DNA of 33,460 bases from Dysgonomonas sp. PF1-14 (GCF_029892965.1 NZ_JARXWN010000024.1:1-33460), one strand, 5' to 3'; shown: positions 1 to 8,771, counted from the first letter of the stretch. Program-made: numbers and translations. The notes: generated from the sequence alone by a model not told the origin.

Positions 1-26
1 AATTTATAGTATGTGTTACATTGGTC

Positions 27-84
27 GCGGGCATAAATATCTTTCGCCCGATATAGTTGCGGGCGAAAGATATTTCGCCCCTAC
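27..84. repeat. Dispersed GTAGGGGCGAA/CGCCC inverted repeat, copy 1
   Basis: A GC-rich island in AT-rich DNA made of two GCGGGC...CGCCC half-units around a short ATATAGTT spacer. The outer arms are complementary: GCGGGCATAAATAT on the left, and ATATTTCGCCCCTAC on the right, which reads GTAGGGGCGAAATAT on the other strand. A related copy lies at 685-751 and a decayed copy in the same orientation at 33390-33450. Its form suggests a REP-like or non-autonomous mobile repeat; no transposase is in the window. Confidence 0.65.
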
Positions 85-258
85 TACTACCTAAGAAAAT
101 ACGACAATATTTATTATCCATTACTTAATTAGAATTTAAAGAGTTGACAATTTAAAATCGACGAAGCAAAGGCGAGTCAAAGTTGACACTTTTGTATTGT
201 TTTTGTTTTCTCATTTTCAAGAAATCCCTCGTCTCTTAGCATGACCGGAAATCCAAAT

Positions 259-276
259 TTAACTAAAAGCTGACAA
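259..276 (+). repeat. 18-mer direct repeat, copy 1 of 6
   Basis: Reads TTAACTAAAAGCTGACAA. Six copies with at most a few substitutions (consensus TTAACTAAAAcCTgACAA) lie on the plus strand in the two gene-free stretches. The others are at 406-423, 520-537, 769-786, 13142-13159 and 13210-13227. Confidence 0.7.
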
Positions 277-280
277 AAAA

Positions 281-423
281 ATCAACTTTTAAGTCGTGGA
301 TTAATAGCTACCCTTAAAAGGACTTTAGTCAAAGCTCATTTTGGCTAAAGCCATTTATTCATCAGCTTTGTTATCCTCCAGCTAAAGCAAGAGGCAACTG
401 AAATTTTAACTAAAACCTTACAA
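281..423. repeat. Composite hairpin repeat, copy A
   Basis: Matches 13012-13159 through most of its length. In order it has a degenerate palindrome with the core CTTTTAAGTCGTGGAT, a hairpin with arms 321-333 and 340-352 (GACTTTAGTCAAA against TTTGGCTAAAGCC), a variable middle and a terminal 18-mer repeat (406-423). The preserved order of parts in two distant places shows this is one element rather than chance similarity. The class is unknown; a REP-like or other hairpin mobile repeat fits. Confidence 0.7.
406..423 (+). repeat. 18-mer direct repeat, copy 2 of 6
   Basis: Reads TTAACTAAAACCTTACAA and forms the right end of composite repeat copy A. Confidence 0.7.
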
Positions 424-519
424 ACTGCACAGCCAACAGTTAACAAATAGTACTTCCAATTCGTTCTCGCAGTCACACTGACCGCAGGGAAGAGTCTCTT
501 CACAAATTACCCCGTATTA

Positions 520-537
520 TTAACTAAAAGCTGACAA
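520..537 (+). repeat. 18-mer direct repeat, copy 3 of 6
   Basis: Reads TTAACTAAAAGCTGACAA, identical to the copy at 259-276. Confidence 0.7.
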
Positions 538-684
538 CCAACGGTCACAGGAGTACAACGTATGTAAAAGTTACAGTTTGAGCTACACTTTGTTCCGCTG
601 AACGGTGTTTCTAGTCATTAATCTACTAGCATGCTAGCTCTAAAAGGCTCCGCCAATTGTGTCACAATTTCTCTTTTTTCTCTC

Positions 685-751
685 GTAGGGGTAGACCTGT
701 GTGTCTGCCCGCTTATATGATTTTCGGGCGAACACATGGATTCGCCTCTAC
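685..751. repeat. Dispersed GTAGGGG/CGCCC inverted repeat, copy 2
   Basis: Begins GTAGGGGTAGAC and ends GATTCGCCTCTAC; these outer arms are complementary, as are the inner TGCCCG and CGGGCGA segments. It has the same design as the repeat at 27-84 but a different inner sequence (ACACATGGATTCG). An 18-mer repeat follows at 769-786. Confidence 0.65.
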
Positions 752-768
752 GACATCACGACTATTTT

Positions 769-786
769 TTAACTAAAACCTGACAA
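769..786 (+). repeat. 18-mer direct repeat, copy 4 of 6
   Basis: Reads TTAACTAAAACCTGACAA, identical to the copy at 13142-13159. The seven bases before it (GACTATTTTT context) resemble those before the copy at 13210-13227. Confidence 0.7.
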
Positions 787-947
787 CTCTTACACATTTT
801 ACATCAAATTCAAAGATCACTATCATTGGCATATCGGCACATTACCTAATTAGCGCATTGATATATTATAGATAAATTTCGTACAATAAAACACAAGTCT
901 GCAAGCGCCTTGCTACTGCGACTAATGATTACTTCATCTCATTTGTT

Positions 948-1592
948 TTATAAACCTTCGGCGTAGCGGCACAATTCAATTATCGCTTTTACATCTTCAA
1001 AGTTTATGTTGTTATCTTTGATGTATTGCTCCAATTGTTCTTTATGGGCTGAATATATCTTTATAAATTGTTTGAATTGAGTAAACTTCCTTTTCTTTCC
1101 ATCCTTTTCTATCCAATATTCATTATGATGCGAATGTATTTCTATCTCATCACTTTTCAAAAAAGCGTGTGACCCTCCATCGCGCAGTTCTGCATAGCTT
1201 GTAGAAGAGGACACTTGACTCGTTCCGCCATAAGCGGCTTTTGAAGGTTTCTTGCGGCCTTTGGCATTGTATTTGGCATAGATAAGGGGCGATGTGGAGA
1301 CAACCTCCTTCATGCCATCACCATCTAACAGGAAACTCCTGTCGCCAACTTTAACGAAAGCTATCTTGTCGACATCTGATACTACCTTTATCTTGTTGTC
1401 CTGACGGTCAATGAAATATAACTTTCCATCCAGAAGATTATAATTTACCCTTTCATTGGATTGCAGGTTCCCTTTGAAATGGACTATGGCTTCCTTATAG
1501 CTGTCAAAAAGATATCCGGATAAATTTTCTTGTGACAAAGCCAATGATATAAAGCCGGTCCATATTAATAATGTAAATAATATTCTTTTCAT
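948..1592 (-). CDS. Exported hypothetical protein, last gene of the GH43 cluster
   Basis: A 214-residue protein I do not recognise. It starts with a clear signal peptide (hydrophobic residues 4-18, likely cut near LALS-QEN), so it is probably periplasmic or surface exposed. The mature part is lysine- and glutamate-rich. A basic Gly/Ser/Thr segment lies around residues 110-133 (KGRKKPSKA, then a Ser/Thr run), followed by a His-rich patch (EIHSHHNEYW) and a helical C-terminus ending in a single Cys. The middle part could be a beta structure similar to bacterial outer-membrane accessory proteins, but there is no diagnostic motif. It starts 11 bases after the stop of the upstream GH43 gene, so it is probably cotranscribed and expressed with the glycosidases. 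The gene ends in repeat-rich DNA with no obvious terminator. Confidence 0.75.
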   Translation of the reverse strand: MKRILFTLLIWTGFISLALSQENLSGYLFDSYKEAIVHFKGNLQSNERVNYNLLDGKLYFIDRQDNKIKVVSDVDKIAFVKVGDRSFLLDGDGMKEVVSTSPLIYAKYNAKGRKKPSKAAYGGTSQVSSSTSYAELRDGGSHAFLKSDEIEIHSHHNEYWIEKDGKKRKFTQFKQFIKIYSAHKEQLEQYIKDNNINFEDVKAIIELCRYAEGL

Positions 1593-1603
1593 TTTTATCT
1601 GTA

Positions 1604-2665
1604 TTATTTCTCCATAATTACTTTTTCAACAGATTCTCCTCTTTCAGGAAAAGGATTTTGTATAAGTTCTATTTCTTTTTTCGATTTAGGAGGTACAGTA
1701 ATCCCTTCTTTAGTTTGCTCCACATAATACATTTTGCCATCCGCATCGTAATATAAATAATCGACACAAACAGCGCGGCGCCCCACAGCTCCCGATTCAT
1801 CACCAATAGTAAGTGAAGCATTGTGATAAAACAAATACCATTGTTTATTAAATTCTATGATTCCGGGATGAATAGTAAAACTATTCTCAGCCATTCCTGT
1901 CAAAACACCTCTGTGCGTCCATGGTCCCTCTATACTCGGAGCAGTAGCATAATTTATCATTTCACGTCCTGCGCCCATTGATGCATAGGTCAGATAATAG
2001 AGATTATTATGTTTATGTATCCATGGTCCTTCTGTATATTCAGGCAGTTTTAATACTTCTATCTCACCATCCAGCTCAATCATGTTTGGTTTCAGCCTGA
2101 CAAGAAAGCAAGTGCCGTTTCCCCAACTCATCCAGGGCGTACCATCATCATCTATAAACGTTGTAGGATCAATATCATTCCACCATCCTCTCTCTCCGTT
2201 AGGAGTCATGTCATCAGTAATAAGTGGAACCCCGATGGCATCCTTGAAAGGCCCCGTAGGGCTGTCAGATACCGCTACCCCAACAGTCTTGCAGTTATAC
2301 GGTTCTCCGGCTTGAACGGTAGTGTAAAAATAAAATTTGCCATCTCTCTCCACTACCTGCGAAGCCCACGCATCCGAAGCTCCCCATTCAAAGTCGGTAG
2401 GTTTTAATACCGAGCCATGATCTTCCCAGGTTTTCATATCTTCTGTAGAATAGCACAGCCATTCTGTGATGTTAAACATTTCGTCTCCTTTAGCCTCGTC
2501 ATGACCGACATACAGATACAGTCGTCCATTATGTACCATAGGTGCCGGATCGGCTGTAAACTTATCCTTGATTATCGGATTTCCTGTTATTTTAAATGTC
2601 TTTGGCTGTGCAAAGATTGTCAACAACGGGAATAAACAAAGTAATAGAAAGATTAATTTCTTCAT
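1604..2665 (-). CDS. Exported GH43-family glycoside hydrolase
   Basis: A five-bladed propeller glycosidase of family GH43, whose members cleave alpha-L-arabinofuranosyl or beta-D-xylosyl links in plant hemicellulose and pectin side chains. Visible catalytic residues, numbered from the chosen start, are Asp39 in TADPAP (general base), Asp166 in NDIDPTTF (pKa modulator) and Glu212 in TEGPW (general acid). Residues 1-20 form a signal peptide ending FA-Q. The frame stays open to a TTG at 2695 and there is another ATG at 2674. I chose the ATG at 2665 because it gives an ordinary signal peptide beginning MKKLIF. It has only the catalytic domain, about 353 residues, and no carbohydrate-binding module, unlike the upstream paralogue at 2801-4156. 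The substrate cannot be fixed from sequence. It lies between that paralogue and a small exported protein, all on the minus strand. Confidence 0.88.
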   Translation of the reverse strand: MKKLIFLLLCLFPLLTIFAQPKTFKITGNPIIKDKFTADPAPMVHNGRLYLYVGHDEAKGDEMFNITEWLCYSTEDMKTWEDHGSVLKPTDFEWGASDAWASQVVERDGKFYFYTTVQAGEPYNCKTVGVAVSDSPTGPFKDAIGVPLITDDMTPNGERGWWNDIDPTTFIDDDGTPWMSWGNGTCFLVRLKPNMIELDGEIEVLKLPEYTEGPWIHKHNNLYYLTYASMGAGREMINYATAPSIEGPWTHRGVLTGMAENSFTIHPGIIEFNKQWYLFYHNASLTIGDESGAVGRRAVCVDYLYYDADGKMYYVEQTKEGITVPPKSKKEIELIQNPFPERGESVEKVIMEK

Positions 2666-2800
2666 AGCTGGCATATGTTTCAGTTTAGTTTTCAATTTGA
2701 TTTATAGAGAAAATATTAGAACCTGTCTGAATTTTATTAGCTCAGATTTTTAAAGCTATTTTGGTGAAATTTAAATATGCTCTTATCATTACAGGATAAT

Positions 2801-4156
2801 CTATTCTGTAAACATCCAGTAATCAAAATACATAAGGTGGCTCGAAGGCTCGCCTTTTACTACAAAATAAAGATCATGTACACCTGTAATCTTAGGTACA
2901 TCAATGGTCATTAACTCCCAACGGTCACTCCCTCCCGTACGCGGTATTTTGATTGAGCCTAACAGTTGACCATCAACTCCACCCAGTCTCACTTCCATCG
3001 ATACGGGTGCATTATGCGTTGTTCCTATCCTTGCTGTAAACTTTGATGCTCCTTTTTGACGGAAATCTACATCCCGCACCTTAATATATGCACCGTTTTT
3101 CTCCGCAGTCACAAATACGCCTGCTTTATCATTCTGCGAAGCCTTGAATCCTTCCGACCATGCAATGGTTTCTGCTTCGGTCTTTATATAAGGATTCAGT
3201 ACACCGACACCTTTCTTTATTCCATCTTTCGTCATCGTCAGTTGGGGAATGGTGCCGTCTTTATTAAAATCGAATTGTTCGACACACACCGAACGGGTAA
3301 ATCCGCCGCCACCTTCCAGATCACCGTTGTGATAGAAAAAGTAATGATTCCCCTTAAAGTCTATTATACCCGGATGATTGGTAAAACTCTTGCCTTGTGT
3401 AGGCATCAGCACTCCTTTATATTTCCATGGTCCGGTCGGGCTATTGCTGGTCGAATAGCCAATATGCTCAGGTATAGGGCCTCCGCCAAATATCAGATAG
3501 TAGAGATCGTTTCGTTTATAAAGCCATGGGGCTTCTTCATATAAAGTGGCTCTTTTGGGATCACCTTCACGTTTGCCAAAAGACTCTTCGGTCATTGGTA
3601 TTTTTACTATCTCACCCTCATAGGATATCATGTTTTCGTTTAGCTTCACATAATAGCAATCGGGGTTTCCCCAGTATAGATATGCCTGATTGTCGCTGTC
3701 GATAAATACAGTAGGATCTATGTCGCCATGCCCGGTCTGAGCCAAAGGTTTACCAAGTGGATCGTAGAAAGGACCGTAAGGACTGTCGGCAACAGCGACT
3801 CCGATCGCCGGCTGATTTTGAAGGTCGCTAACCGGTACATACATGTAGAATTTTCCATCTCTTTCTATACATTGTGCTGCCCATGCATCTCCTCGTGCCC
3901 AACTAAATGTTTTATATGAAAGCGGGGAGCCGTGATCCGTCCAGTTTACCATATCGGCGGTAGAGTATAGTCTCCAGTCATTCATTGTAAACCATGTGGA
4001 GCCATCCTCATCGTGGCTTGTGTATAGATATAGCCTGTCGTTATATACCATCGGCGCAGGGTCGGCCGTATACATAGTTTGGATAATCGGGTTCTGGGCT
4101 TGAATAGTAATGCCCGCAATCAGAATAAAAGTAAGATTTAAAAGAGTCTTTTTCAT
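2801..4156 (-). CDS. Exported GH43 glycoside hydrolase with C-terminal CBM6-like module
   Basis: A 451-residue GH43 enzyme with a second domain. Residues 1-20 are a signal peptide (IQA-QNP). The GH43 triad is visible: Asp32 in TADPAP, Asp147 in GDIDPTVF and Glu208 in YEEAPW. From about residue 324 to the end is a beta-sandwich resembling a family 6 carbohydrate-binding module (TEAET start, [22 protein letters not shown] end), a common partner of arabinofuranosidases and xylosidases. It probably trims arabinoxylan or arabinan side chains in the periplasm or at the surface. It is the first structural gene after the HTCS regulator, separated by a terminator hairpin and a possible promoter (4237-4244), so it can be transcribed separately from its regulator. 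Exact specificity is unknown. Confidence 0.9.
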   Translation of the reverse strand: MKKTLLNLTFILIAGITIQAQNPIIQTMYTADPAPMVYNDRLYLYTSHDEDGSTWFTMNDWRLYSTADMVNWTDHGSPLSYKTFSWARGDAWAAQCIERDGKFYMYVPVSDLQNQPAIGVAVADSPYGPFYDPLGKPLAQTGHGDIDPTVFIDSDNQAYLYWGNPDCYYVKLNENMISYEGEIVKIPMTEESFGKREGDPKRATLYEEAPWLYKRNDLYYLIFGGGPIPEHIGYSTSNSPTGPWKYKGVLMPTQGKSFTNHPGIIDFKGNHYFFYHNGDLEGGGGFTRSVCVEQFDFNKDGTIPQLTMTKDGIKKGVGVLNPYIKTEAETIAWSEGFKASQNDKAGVFVTAEKNGAYIKVRDVDFRQKGASKFTARIGTTHNAPVSMEVRLGGVDGQLLGSIKIPRTGGSDRWELMTIDVPKITGVHDLYFVVKGEPSSHLMYFDYWMFTE

Positions 4157-4236
4157 TTAGCATTAGTTTATCAGGATCAAGGGCTTTCTTATTTCGAAAA
4201 CACAAGAACCTGAATCCTCAAATAGTATAACTATAG

Positions 4237-4244
4237 CAAATATA
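4237..4244 (-). promoter_or_regulatory. Candidate -7 promoter element for the GH43 operon
   Basis: The plus strand reads CAAATATA, which is TATATTTG on the minus strand and fits the Bacteroidetes -7 consensus TAnnTTTG. It lies 81 bases before the GH43-CBM6 start, downstream of the HTCS terminator. I see no clear -33 TTTG at the usual distance, which is common for promoters needing an activator. The HTCS is the obvious candidate activator, though no HTCS operator repeat could be defined. Confidence 0.4.
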
Positions 4245-4311
4245 ACCAGCAATGCTGTCGCTGCCTTTTTAAATTCAGATATTTGTTTTTTAAAATTAGG
4301 TAATTGAAGCG

Positions 4312-4341
4312 AAAGGAGCTGTCTAAACAGGCAGCTCCTTT
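4312..4341 (-). terminator. Rho-independent terminator after the HTCS gene
   Basis: A 10-base-pair hairpin with arms 4312-4321 (AAAGGAGCTG) and 4332-4341 (CAGCTCCTTT) lies just past the HTCS stop codon. On the minus strand the second arm is followed by AT-rich sequence with short T runs rather than a long U tract. It separates regulator transcription from the GH43 genes. Confidence 0.7.
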
Positions 4342-4362
4342 AAATATCGATGTAATAAGTCT

Positions 4363-7300
4363 TTATTCTAATATTTCTGTAGGTGATTTCCCAAAATGTT
4401 TTTTAAATACTGTACTAAAATATCCTATGCTAGAGAATCCACAAAGTTCGCTGACTTCCGTTACGGTATATTTCCGCGATTGGAGGAGTTCTAATGATTG
4501 GTTCAGCCGGATGGTCTTTATAAAATCGATAGGGGAGAGTCCTGTTAAAGATTTCATCTTTTTGTAAAGCAGCGATGAGCTGACATTCATGGAGGAAGCA
4601 AATTCGTCTTTTCCAAAATCCGAATTAGAGATATTACTGTTTACAACTTCATGTGCTTTTTTCACAAACTGGTCGTTAAGCTCATTTATGAAGATCGGTT
4701 GTTCTTCGTCAGTTCTCGTTATTAGTTTCAGTGCTTTCTCCCTTACTATTTCCCTGTTTTTTACTATAGTCTTTATGCGTTGGCTAAGAAGGCTTACATC
4801 AAAAGGCTTTGTTATATAATCATCGGCTCCGAGACCCAATCCTTCCAATTGTGTAGTCTTTTCAGACAAGGCGGTTAGCAATACAACCGGAATATGTGAT
4901 GTCTCAAAGGTGGACTTCATCAGTCGGCACAATTCGAACCCATCCATATTAGGCATCATAATATCGGATACCACCAGATCCGGTATCTTTTTTTGTATCA
5001 TAGCCCATGCCTCTTCACCGTCATCTGCTGTTGTTACATTATATTGCTCCTGTAGTGAATACTTTAGGAAAGTCTGTAAATCGTTATTGTCTTCCACTAT
5101 TAATACATGGATTTTCTTTTCTGGTCCTACTTCCTTGTCTAAAATCTCTAATCCGGAAAAATCATTATTGGAAACAATTATTTCTTCAGGTTTTTCTTTA
5201 TCAGATGCTGCGGGTTGCAGTACATCTGATACTTCTTTATAAGGAATAGTTATAGTAAAAGTAGAACCTTTGTTTTCTTTGCTGTCCAACGAAACAGTTC
5301 CATTGTGCATAGATACATAATTCTTGACTAACAGCAGCCCTATTCCGGAACCTACCATTTTGGAATTTACCACATTGTCTCCTCTGTAAAACTCTCTGAA
5401 CAGTCTGTCTTTTGCTTTATCCGAGATACCAAGCCCATGATCTTTGACCGTTAATGTCCAGTAATTGTCTTCACATACCAGGCTTATTTCAATTTTACCA
5501 TTCGGGTGTGAATATTTGATTGCATTAGAGATAAGATTATCAACTACTTTTTCAATTTTAAGCTCGTCTACAGCAGTAATGTAAGATTCTTTACTGGATT
5601 GGAATTCCAGATTTATATTTTGTTTTTTTGCTGCTGCGGCAAACATCGATTTCCGTTGCGATACAAGATTCACAATGTCTGTCATCATCAGAAAGACCTG
5701 TCCTTTTCCTATATCTACTTTCTGGAAGTCTAATAATTGGGTGGCGACAAAAGATAATCTACCCGACTGTTCTGTAGCCAGATTCAAATAATATTGTCCT
5801 TTTTCTGATAAGTTTTTCTCTTTATTCAGTTCTTCGATAGGGGCATTGATCAGCGTTAACGATGTACGAATGTCATGTGCCGTATTTGTGAAGAAACGTA
5901 TCTTGTCTTCTGTGTGGCGTTGTTTTAAACGATTTATATAGATTTTCAGCGTGAAAAATATAATGCCTGCAATTATAGAAAATAAGATGAGGCTAAACCA
6001 CCAGGTTTTCCAAAATGGCGGGACAACCTTGATTGTTAGCAAACGCTCATCTATAACCTGAGAGATAGAACTGTCATACATTCTTATTTTGAGCTCGAAA
6101 ATGCCACTCGGAATATTTGTATAATTTATAACCGGAATATTAGTGGGTTGGCTCCACTCGGTATCGAGTCCTTCCATCTTCCACGAGAATTTAGAACCGG
6201 ATGAAGAAACACCGATGGGAACCAATTCTAATGCGATCGTATTCTGATTATAGTTAAGATCGATCTTTTCCTGTTTGTTTACGGGAATTCCCCTAAGTAA
6301 GCTTGGGCTCTCCCTGATAGATCGTCCTGAAATAGTAATATCCTGAAAAAAGATCTGTCCCTGATGCTGTGCCTGGTATAACATATTCGGATCGATCATC
6401 AACGCTCCATTATTGGTACCCCAGATCAGGCTTCCATTTTTTAATTTACATGCAGAATTTATGTTGAAAGATATATTTGAAAAGGAAAAGATAGATGAAT
6501 ATACCTGGATACTATTATCTGAAGGGTTGTACTTCGATAGTCCATTTTCGGTTCCAATCCATAAGCACCCATTGGCATAAGTGAGGCTGTTTACGAAATT
6601 TGATGACAATCCGGACTCTGTTGTGATCCTGTTTACCTCTTTCTCTTTATTATAGTCATATTGCATCAATCCGACACCTGAAGCCATTACCCATATCTTA
6701 TCATCTATCACCAATGTTCCATGTATAAGATAGCTGTCTAATAATCTTTCTTCATTACTGGTTTCCTTGTCAAGTAAGATAAGCCCGTGTGAACAAGATA
6801 GCAATAATTTACCCTGCGATAGTTCAGTAAATGATCTTACAGGCTGTGACGGATATAAGCGAAAACGGTTTTCCTTTGCCAAATAGCAAATAACATTGCT
6901 TTGTATGCCGCCAATCCATATATCGCCCTGACTATCTTTGAAGATATCGAAAATAAACCTGCCGGGAAAATCAGAATTCCTTTCTTCCTGAGAATAATGT
7001 AATAATTCTCTTCCGGTATTGCCATCTAATACATAAACTCCTGATGAATAGGTTCCTGCCCAAATGTTTCCATTATTATCTTCACATAATGCAAGGAAAA
7101 CCTGTGCTTGTTCGTGTTTATTCTGATAGAAAATATCCCACTGATTTGTAGATACTTTCCATCGGCTGATACCATTGTTTGTCGCAAACCAAATATTCCC
7201 TCGGCTATCTTCCAGTATTTTATTCACATAATTGTTCCCTAGCGAATTAGGAGTATTTATCTTGTGGGCTATCTGTGTTACAAGGGGTGATTCCTGTTCG

Positions 7301-8268
7301 AAAAAAGAGAGTCCGCCACTATAGGTAGCAACCCAGACTTTATTGCTCCCATCGCAAAAGATATCGTAAACTCCATCTCCTCTGATAGAGGAGGGGTCGT
7401 CAATGTCTTCCTTGTATATACCCAGCAACACATTTCCTTCATTATTCAATTTCCATACTCCTTGTCCATCAATTCCGATGAACAGGGACGAATCGATGTT
7501 TTTCTTTATACTCAATATGGGTTGTCTTGGAAAATTAGAGATAGATACTGCTTTTAATGTTTTATCTTTGAAATTATAATAAAAGAGACCGCTCGACACA
7601 GTTCCAACCCATAGTCTGTCAGATTTATCGTCATAGAAAGAAGCCGAGACATATAGTTCCTTATCGGCATCATTCTTATGTAACAATTTACTGGAGAAAG
7701 TCTTGACATCAAGGGTGTAGATACCTTCTAATGTTGTATAAATAAGATTGTGATTATCATATAACACAATGTTTTGTACTTCTGTCTGCTCTTTACTCAC
7801 CAACTTGAGTAGACCTCCTTCATAGCGAAACAAGCCTAATGATGAAGATACCCACATGGCATCTTTATTATGAACGATAATGCGGTGTACTTGTAAAAAA
7901 TTATCATTTAATAAATCTCGAAAGTCAATAAACAGATTGAATTTATCTAACAATTCATCATACACAAATATTTGTCCATTATTAGTGTATGCATATAACT
8001 CAGACTCCTTATAGACAAGCTTTACAGAGATAACATCTACTGACTTATAGGGAAGATGATAAATACGATAATCATCTTCTGTAACTCTTAGTATCCCCGA
8101 CTTTGAGGAAGTCCATATGAAGCCATTATCATCCTTGCAAATAGATGCTGTCTCCCTTACGGAAATCCCATAGATTGAATTGATGCTATAGAACTTTGCG
8201 TCTGATGGATATAAAGTTAGAACGGATAGCAAAAAAAGAAATGTACTTATAACTAGTTTTTCTTTCAT
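4363..8268 (-). CDS. Hybrid two-component system sensor-regulator (HTCS) with AraC-type output domain
   Basis: A 1301-residue single-chain regulator of the kind that controls Bacteroidetes polysaccharide-utilisation genes. From the N-terminus it has a signal peptide (about 1-24), a long periplasmic sensor of repeated two-component-propeller blades (DSRGNIWFATNNGISRW, CEDNNGNIWAGTYSSGVY and similar) to about residue 640, a Y_Y_Y-type beta domain, one membrane helix near residue 756-775 and a HisKA domain with the phospho-acceptor His near 797 (NTAHDIRTSLT). Then come an HATPase domain (NAIKYSH, DHGLGIS, GSGIGLLLVKNYV), a receiver (VLIVEDNNDL; phospho-Asp in VVSDIMMPNMDG near 1103; TKPFD) and a C-terminal AraC HTH (SPIDFIKTIRLNQ, SSIGYFSTVFKKHFGKSP). 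All signature residues are present and the length is normal. The sensor probably binds an oligosaccharide released by the adjacent GH43 enzymes and switches on their transcription. Confidence 0.95.
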   Translation of the reverse strand: MKEKLVISTFLFLLSVLTLYPSDAKFYSINSIYGISVRETASICKDDNGFIWTSSKSGILRVTEDDYRIYHLPYKSVDVISVKLVYKESELYAYTNNGQIFVYDELLDKFNLFIDFRDLLNDNFLQVHRIIVHNKDAMWVSSSLGLFRYEGGLLKLVSKEQTEVQNIVLYDNHNLIYTTLEGIYTLDVKTFSSKLLHKNDADKELYVSASFYDDKSDRLWVGTVSSGLFYYNFKDKTLKAVSISNFPRQPILSIKKNIDSSLFIGIDGQGVWKLNNEGNVLLGIYKEDIDDPSSIRGDGVYDIFCDGSNKVWVATYSGGLSFFEQESPLVTQIAHKINTPNSLGNNYVNKILEDSRGNIWFATNNGISRWKVSTNQWDIFYQNKHEQAQVFLALCEDNNGNIWAGTYSSGVYVLDGNTGRELLHYSQEERNSDFPGRFIFDIFKDSQGDIWIGGIQSNVICYLAKENRFRLYPSQPVRSFTELSQGKLLLSCSHGLILLDKETSNEERLLDSYLIHGTLVIDDKIWVMASGVGLMQYDYNKEKEVNRITTESGLSSNFVNSLTYANGCLWIGTENGLSKYNPSDNSIQVYSSIFSFSNISFNINSACKLKNGSLIWGTNNGALMIDPNMLYQAQHQGQIFFQDITISGRSIRESPSLLRGIPVNKQEKIDLNYNQNTIALELVPIGVSSSGSKFSWKMEGLDTEWSQPTNIPVINYTNIPSGIFELKIRMYDSSISQVIDERLLTIKVVPPFWKTWWFSLILFSIIAGIIFFTLKIYINRLKQRHTEDKIRFFTNTAHDIRTSLTLINAPIEELNKEKNLSEKGQYYLNLATEQSGRLSFVATQLLDFQKVDIGKGQVFLMMTDIVNLVSQRKSMFAAAAKKQNINLEFQSSKESYITAVDELKIEKVVDNLISNAIKYSHPNGKIEISLVCEDNYWTLTVKDHGLGISDKAKDRLFREFYRGDNVVNSKMVGSGIGLLLVKNYVSMHNGTVSLDSKENKGSTFTITIPYKEVSDVLQPAASDKEKPEEIIVSNNDFSGLEILDKEVGPEKKIHVLIVEDNNDLQTFLKYSLQEQYNVTTADDGEEAWAMIQKKIPDLVVSDIMMPNMDGFELCRLMKSTFETSHIPVVLLTALSEKTTQLEGLGLGADDYITKPFDVSLLSQRIKTIVKNREIVREKALKLITRTDEEQPIFINELNDQFVKKAHEVVNSNISNSDFGKDEFASSMNVSSSLLYKKMKSLTGLSPIDFIKTIRLNQSLELLQSRKYTVTEVSELCGFSSIGYFSTVFKKHFGKSPTEILE

Positions 8269-8603
8269 AGTATTATTAAGACTCCTGATTTTATGGTCGT
8301 TTCTTGTTTTTACTTAATAGTATATAAAACAAGGATCGCCCATTTGATACAAAAATAAGAATATTTTCTTTGAATGATCATCATATGTGTTATAGATGTG
8401 TATTAACAGAGCTGATTTAAGAATTGTTGTATCGGGACAGGCGCAGATTCAATATTCAATATGAGGACTGTATTCTCAATTTTCATTGATGGCAATGTCA
8501 GTGTGTTATTACTATCTCTCAACACCAAAGTTTGGGTAACGAGTAGCTGTCCGAAATTGTTTTTTTTATGGATCTGAAAGGTGATACTTTTTATAAGTAT
8601 TAT
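8269..8603. other. Intergenic region upstream of the HTCS gene
   Basis: About 335 bases without a credible gene between the HTCS start and the tRNA-Lys terminator. The only signal I see is a possible HTCS -7 element at 8350-8357 (CAAAAATA on plus, TATTTTTG on minus), with no convincing -33 box. A short open frame near 8568-8768 runs through the tRNA and is not a gene. Confidence 0.6.
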
Positions 8604-8634
8604 AAAAAAACTCTCAAAGTATTAACTATGAGAG
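8604..8634 (-). terminator. Terminator after tRNA-Lys
   Basis: Arms 8611-8616 (CTCTCA) and 8629-8634 (TGAGAG) pair, with a further inner AGT/ACT pairing. On the minus strand they are followed by seven T residues (8610 down to 8604). It lies about 50 bases beyond the tRNA 3' end. Confidence 0.75.
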
Positions 8635-8683
8635 GTTTTCGTTGCTTGATGGCTTTGAGTTTACTTAAAAACTCTTGCCGGTT

Positions 8684-8759
8684 TGGTGACCTCGGAGGGG
8701 CTCGAACCCTCGACCCACTGATTAAGAGTCAGTTGCTCTACCAACTGAGCTACGAAGTC
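8684..8759 (-). tRNA. tRNA-Lys(CUU)
   Basis: On the minus strand the sequence folds as a cloverleaf. The acceptor arms are GACTTCG (8759-8753) and CGAGGTC (8694-8688), with D stem GCTC/GAGC, anticodon stem ACTGA/TCAGT and a GTTCGAG T loop. The anticodon loop CTCTTAA gives anticodon CUU, reading AAG lysine codons. The discriminator is A and CCA is encoded (8686-8684), unlike the two tRNA-Asn genes in this window. Confidence 0.95.
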
Positions 8760-8771
8760 GTTTTGTGAATG

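Larger units (their letters stand above)
1..947. other. Gene-free, repeat-rich intergenic region
   Basis: No credible coding sequence lies here; this is the start of the window. It holds two copies of a GTAGGGGCGAA...CGCCC-type inverted repeat (27-84 and 685-751), four same-orientation copies of an 18-base motif (259-276, 406-423, 520-537, 769-786) and one copy of a composite hairpin repeat (281-423). Members of the 18-mer and composite families recur in the other gene-free stretch, 12792-13695. The region lies beyond the 3' end of the leftward GH43 cluster, so it need not contain promoters. The rest is AT-rich sequence in which I see nothing. Confidence 0.75.

Noticed and set aside
259-786. 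CRISPR array
   Set aside because: The 18-mers are too short and too irregularly spaced (147, 114 and 249 bases), and no cas genes are present.
2666-2695. Upstream TTG start for the second GH43 gene
   Set aside because: It would add a charged ten-residue extension before the signal peptide; the ATG at 2665 gives a normal one.
8568-8768. 66-codon frame running through tRNA-Lys
   Set aside because: It includes the terminator and the tRNA gene; its C-terminal sequence is a translated tRNA, a frequent false gene.
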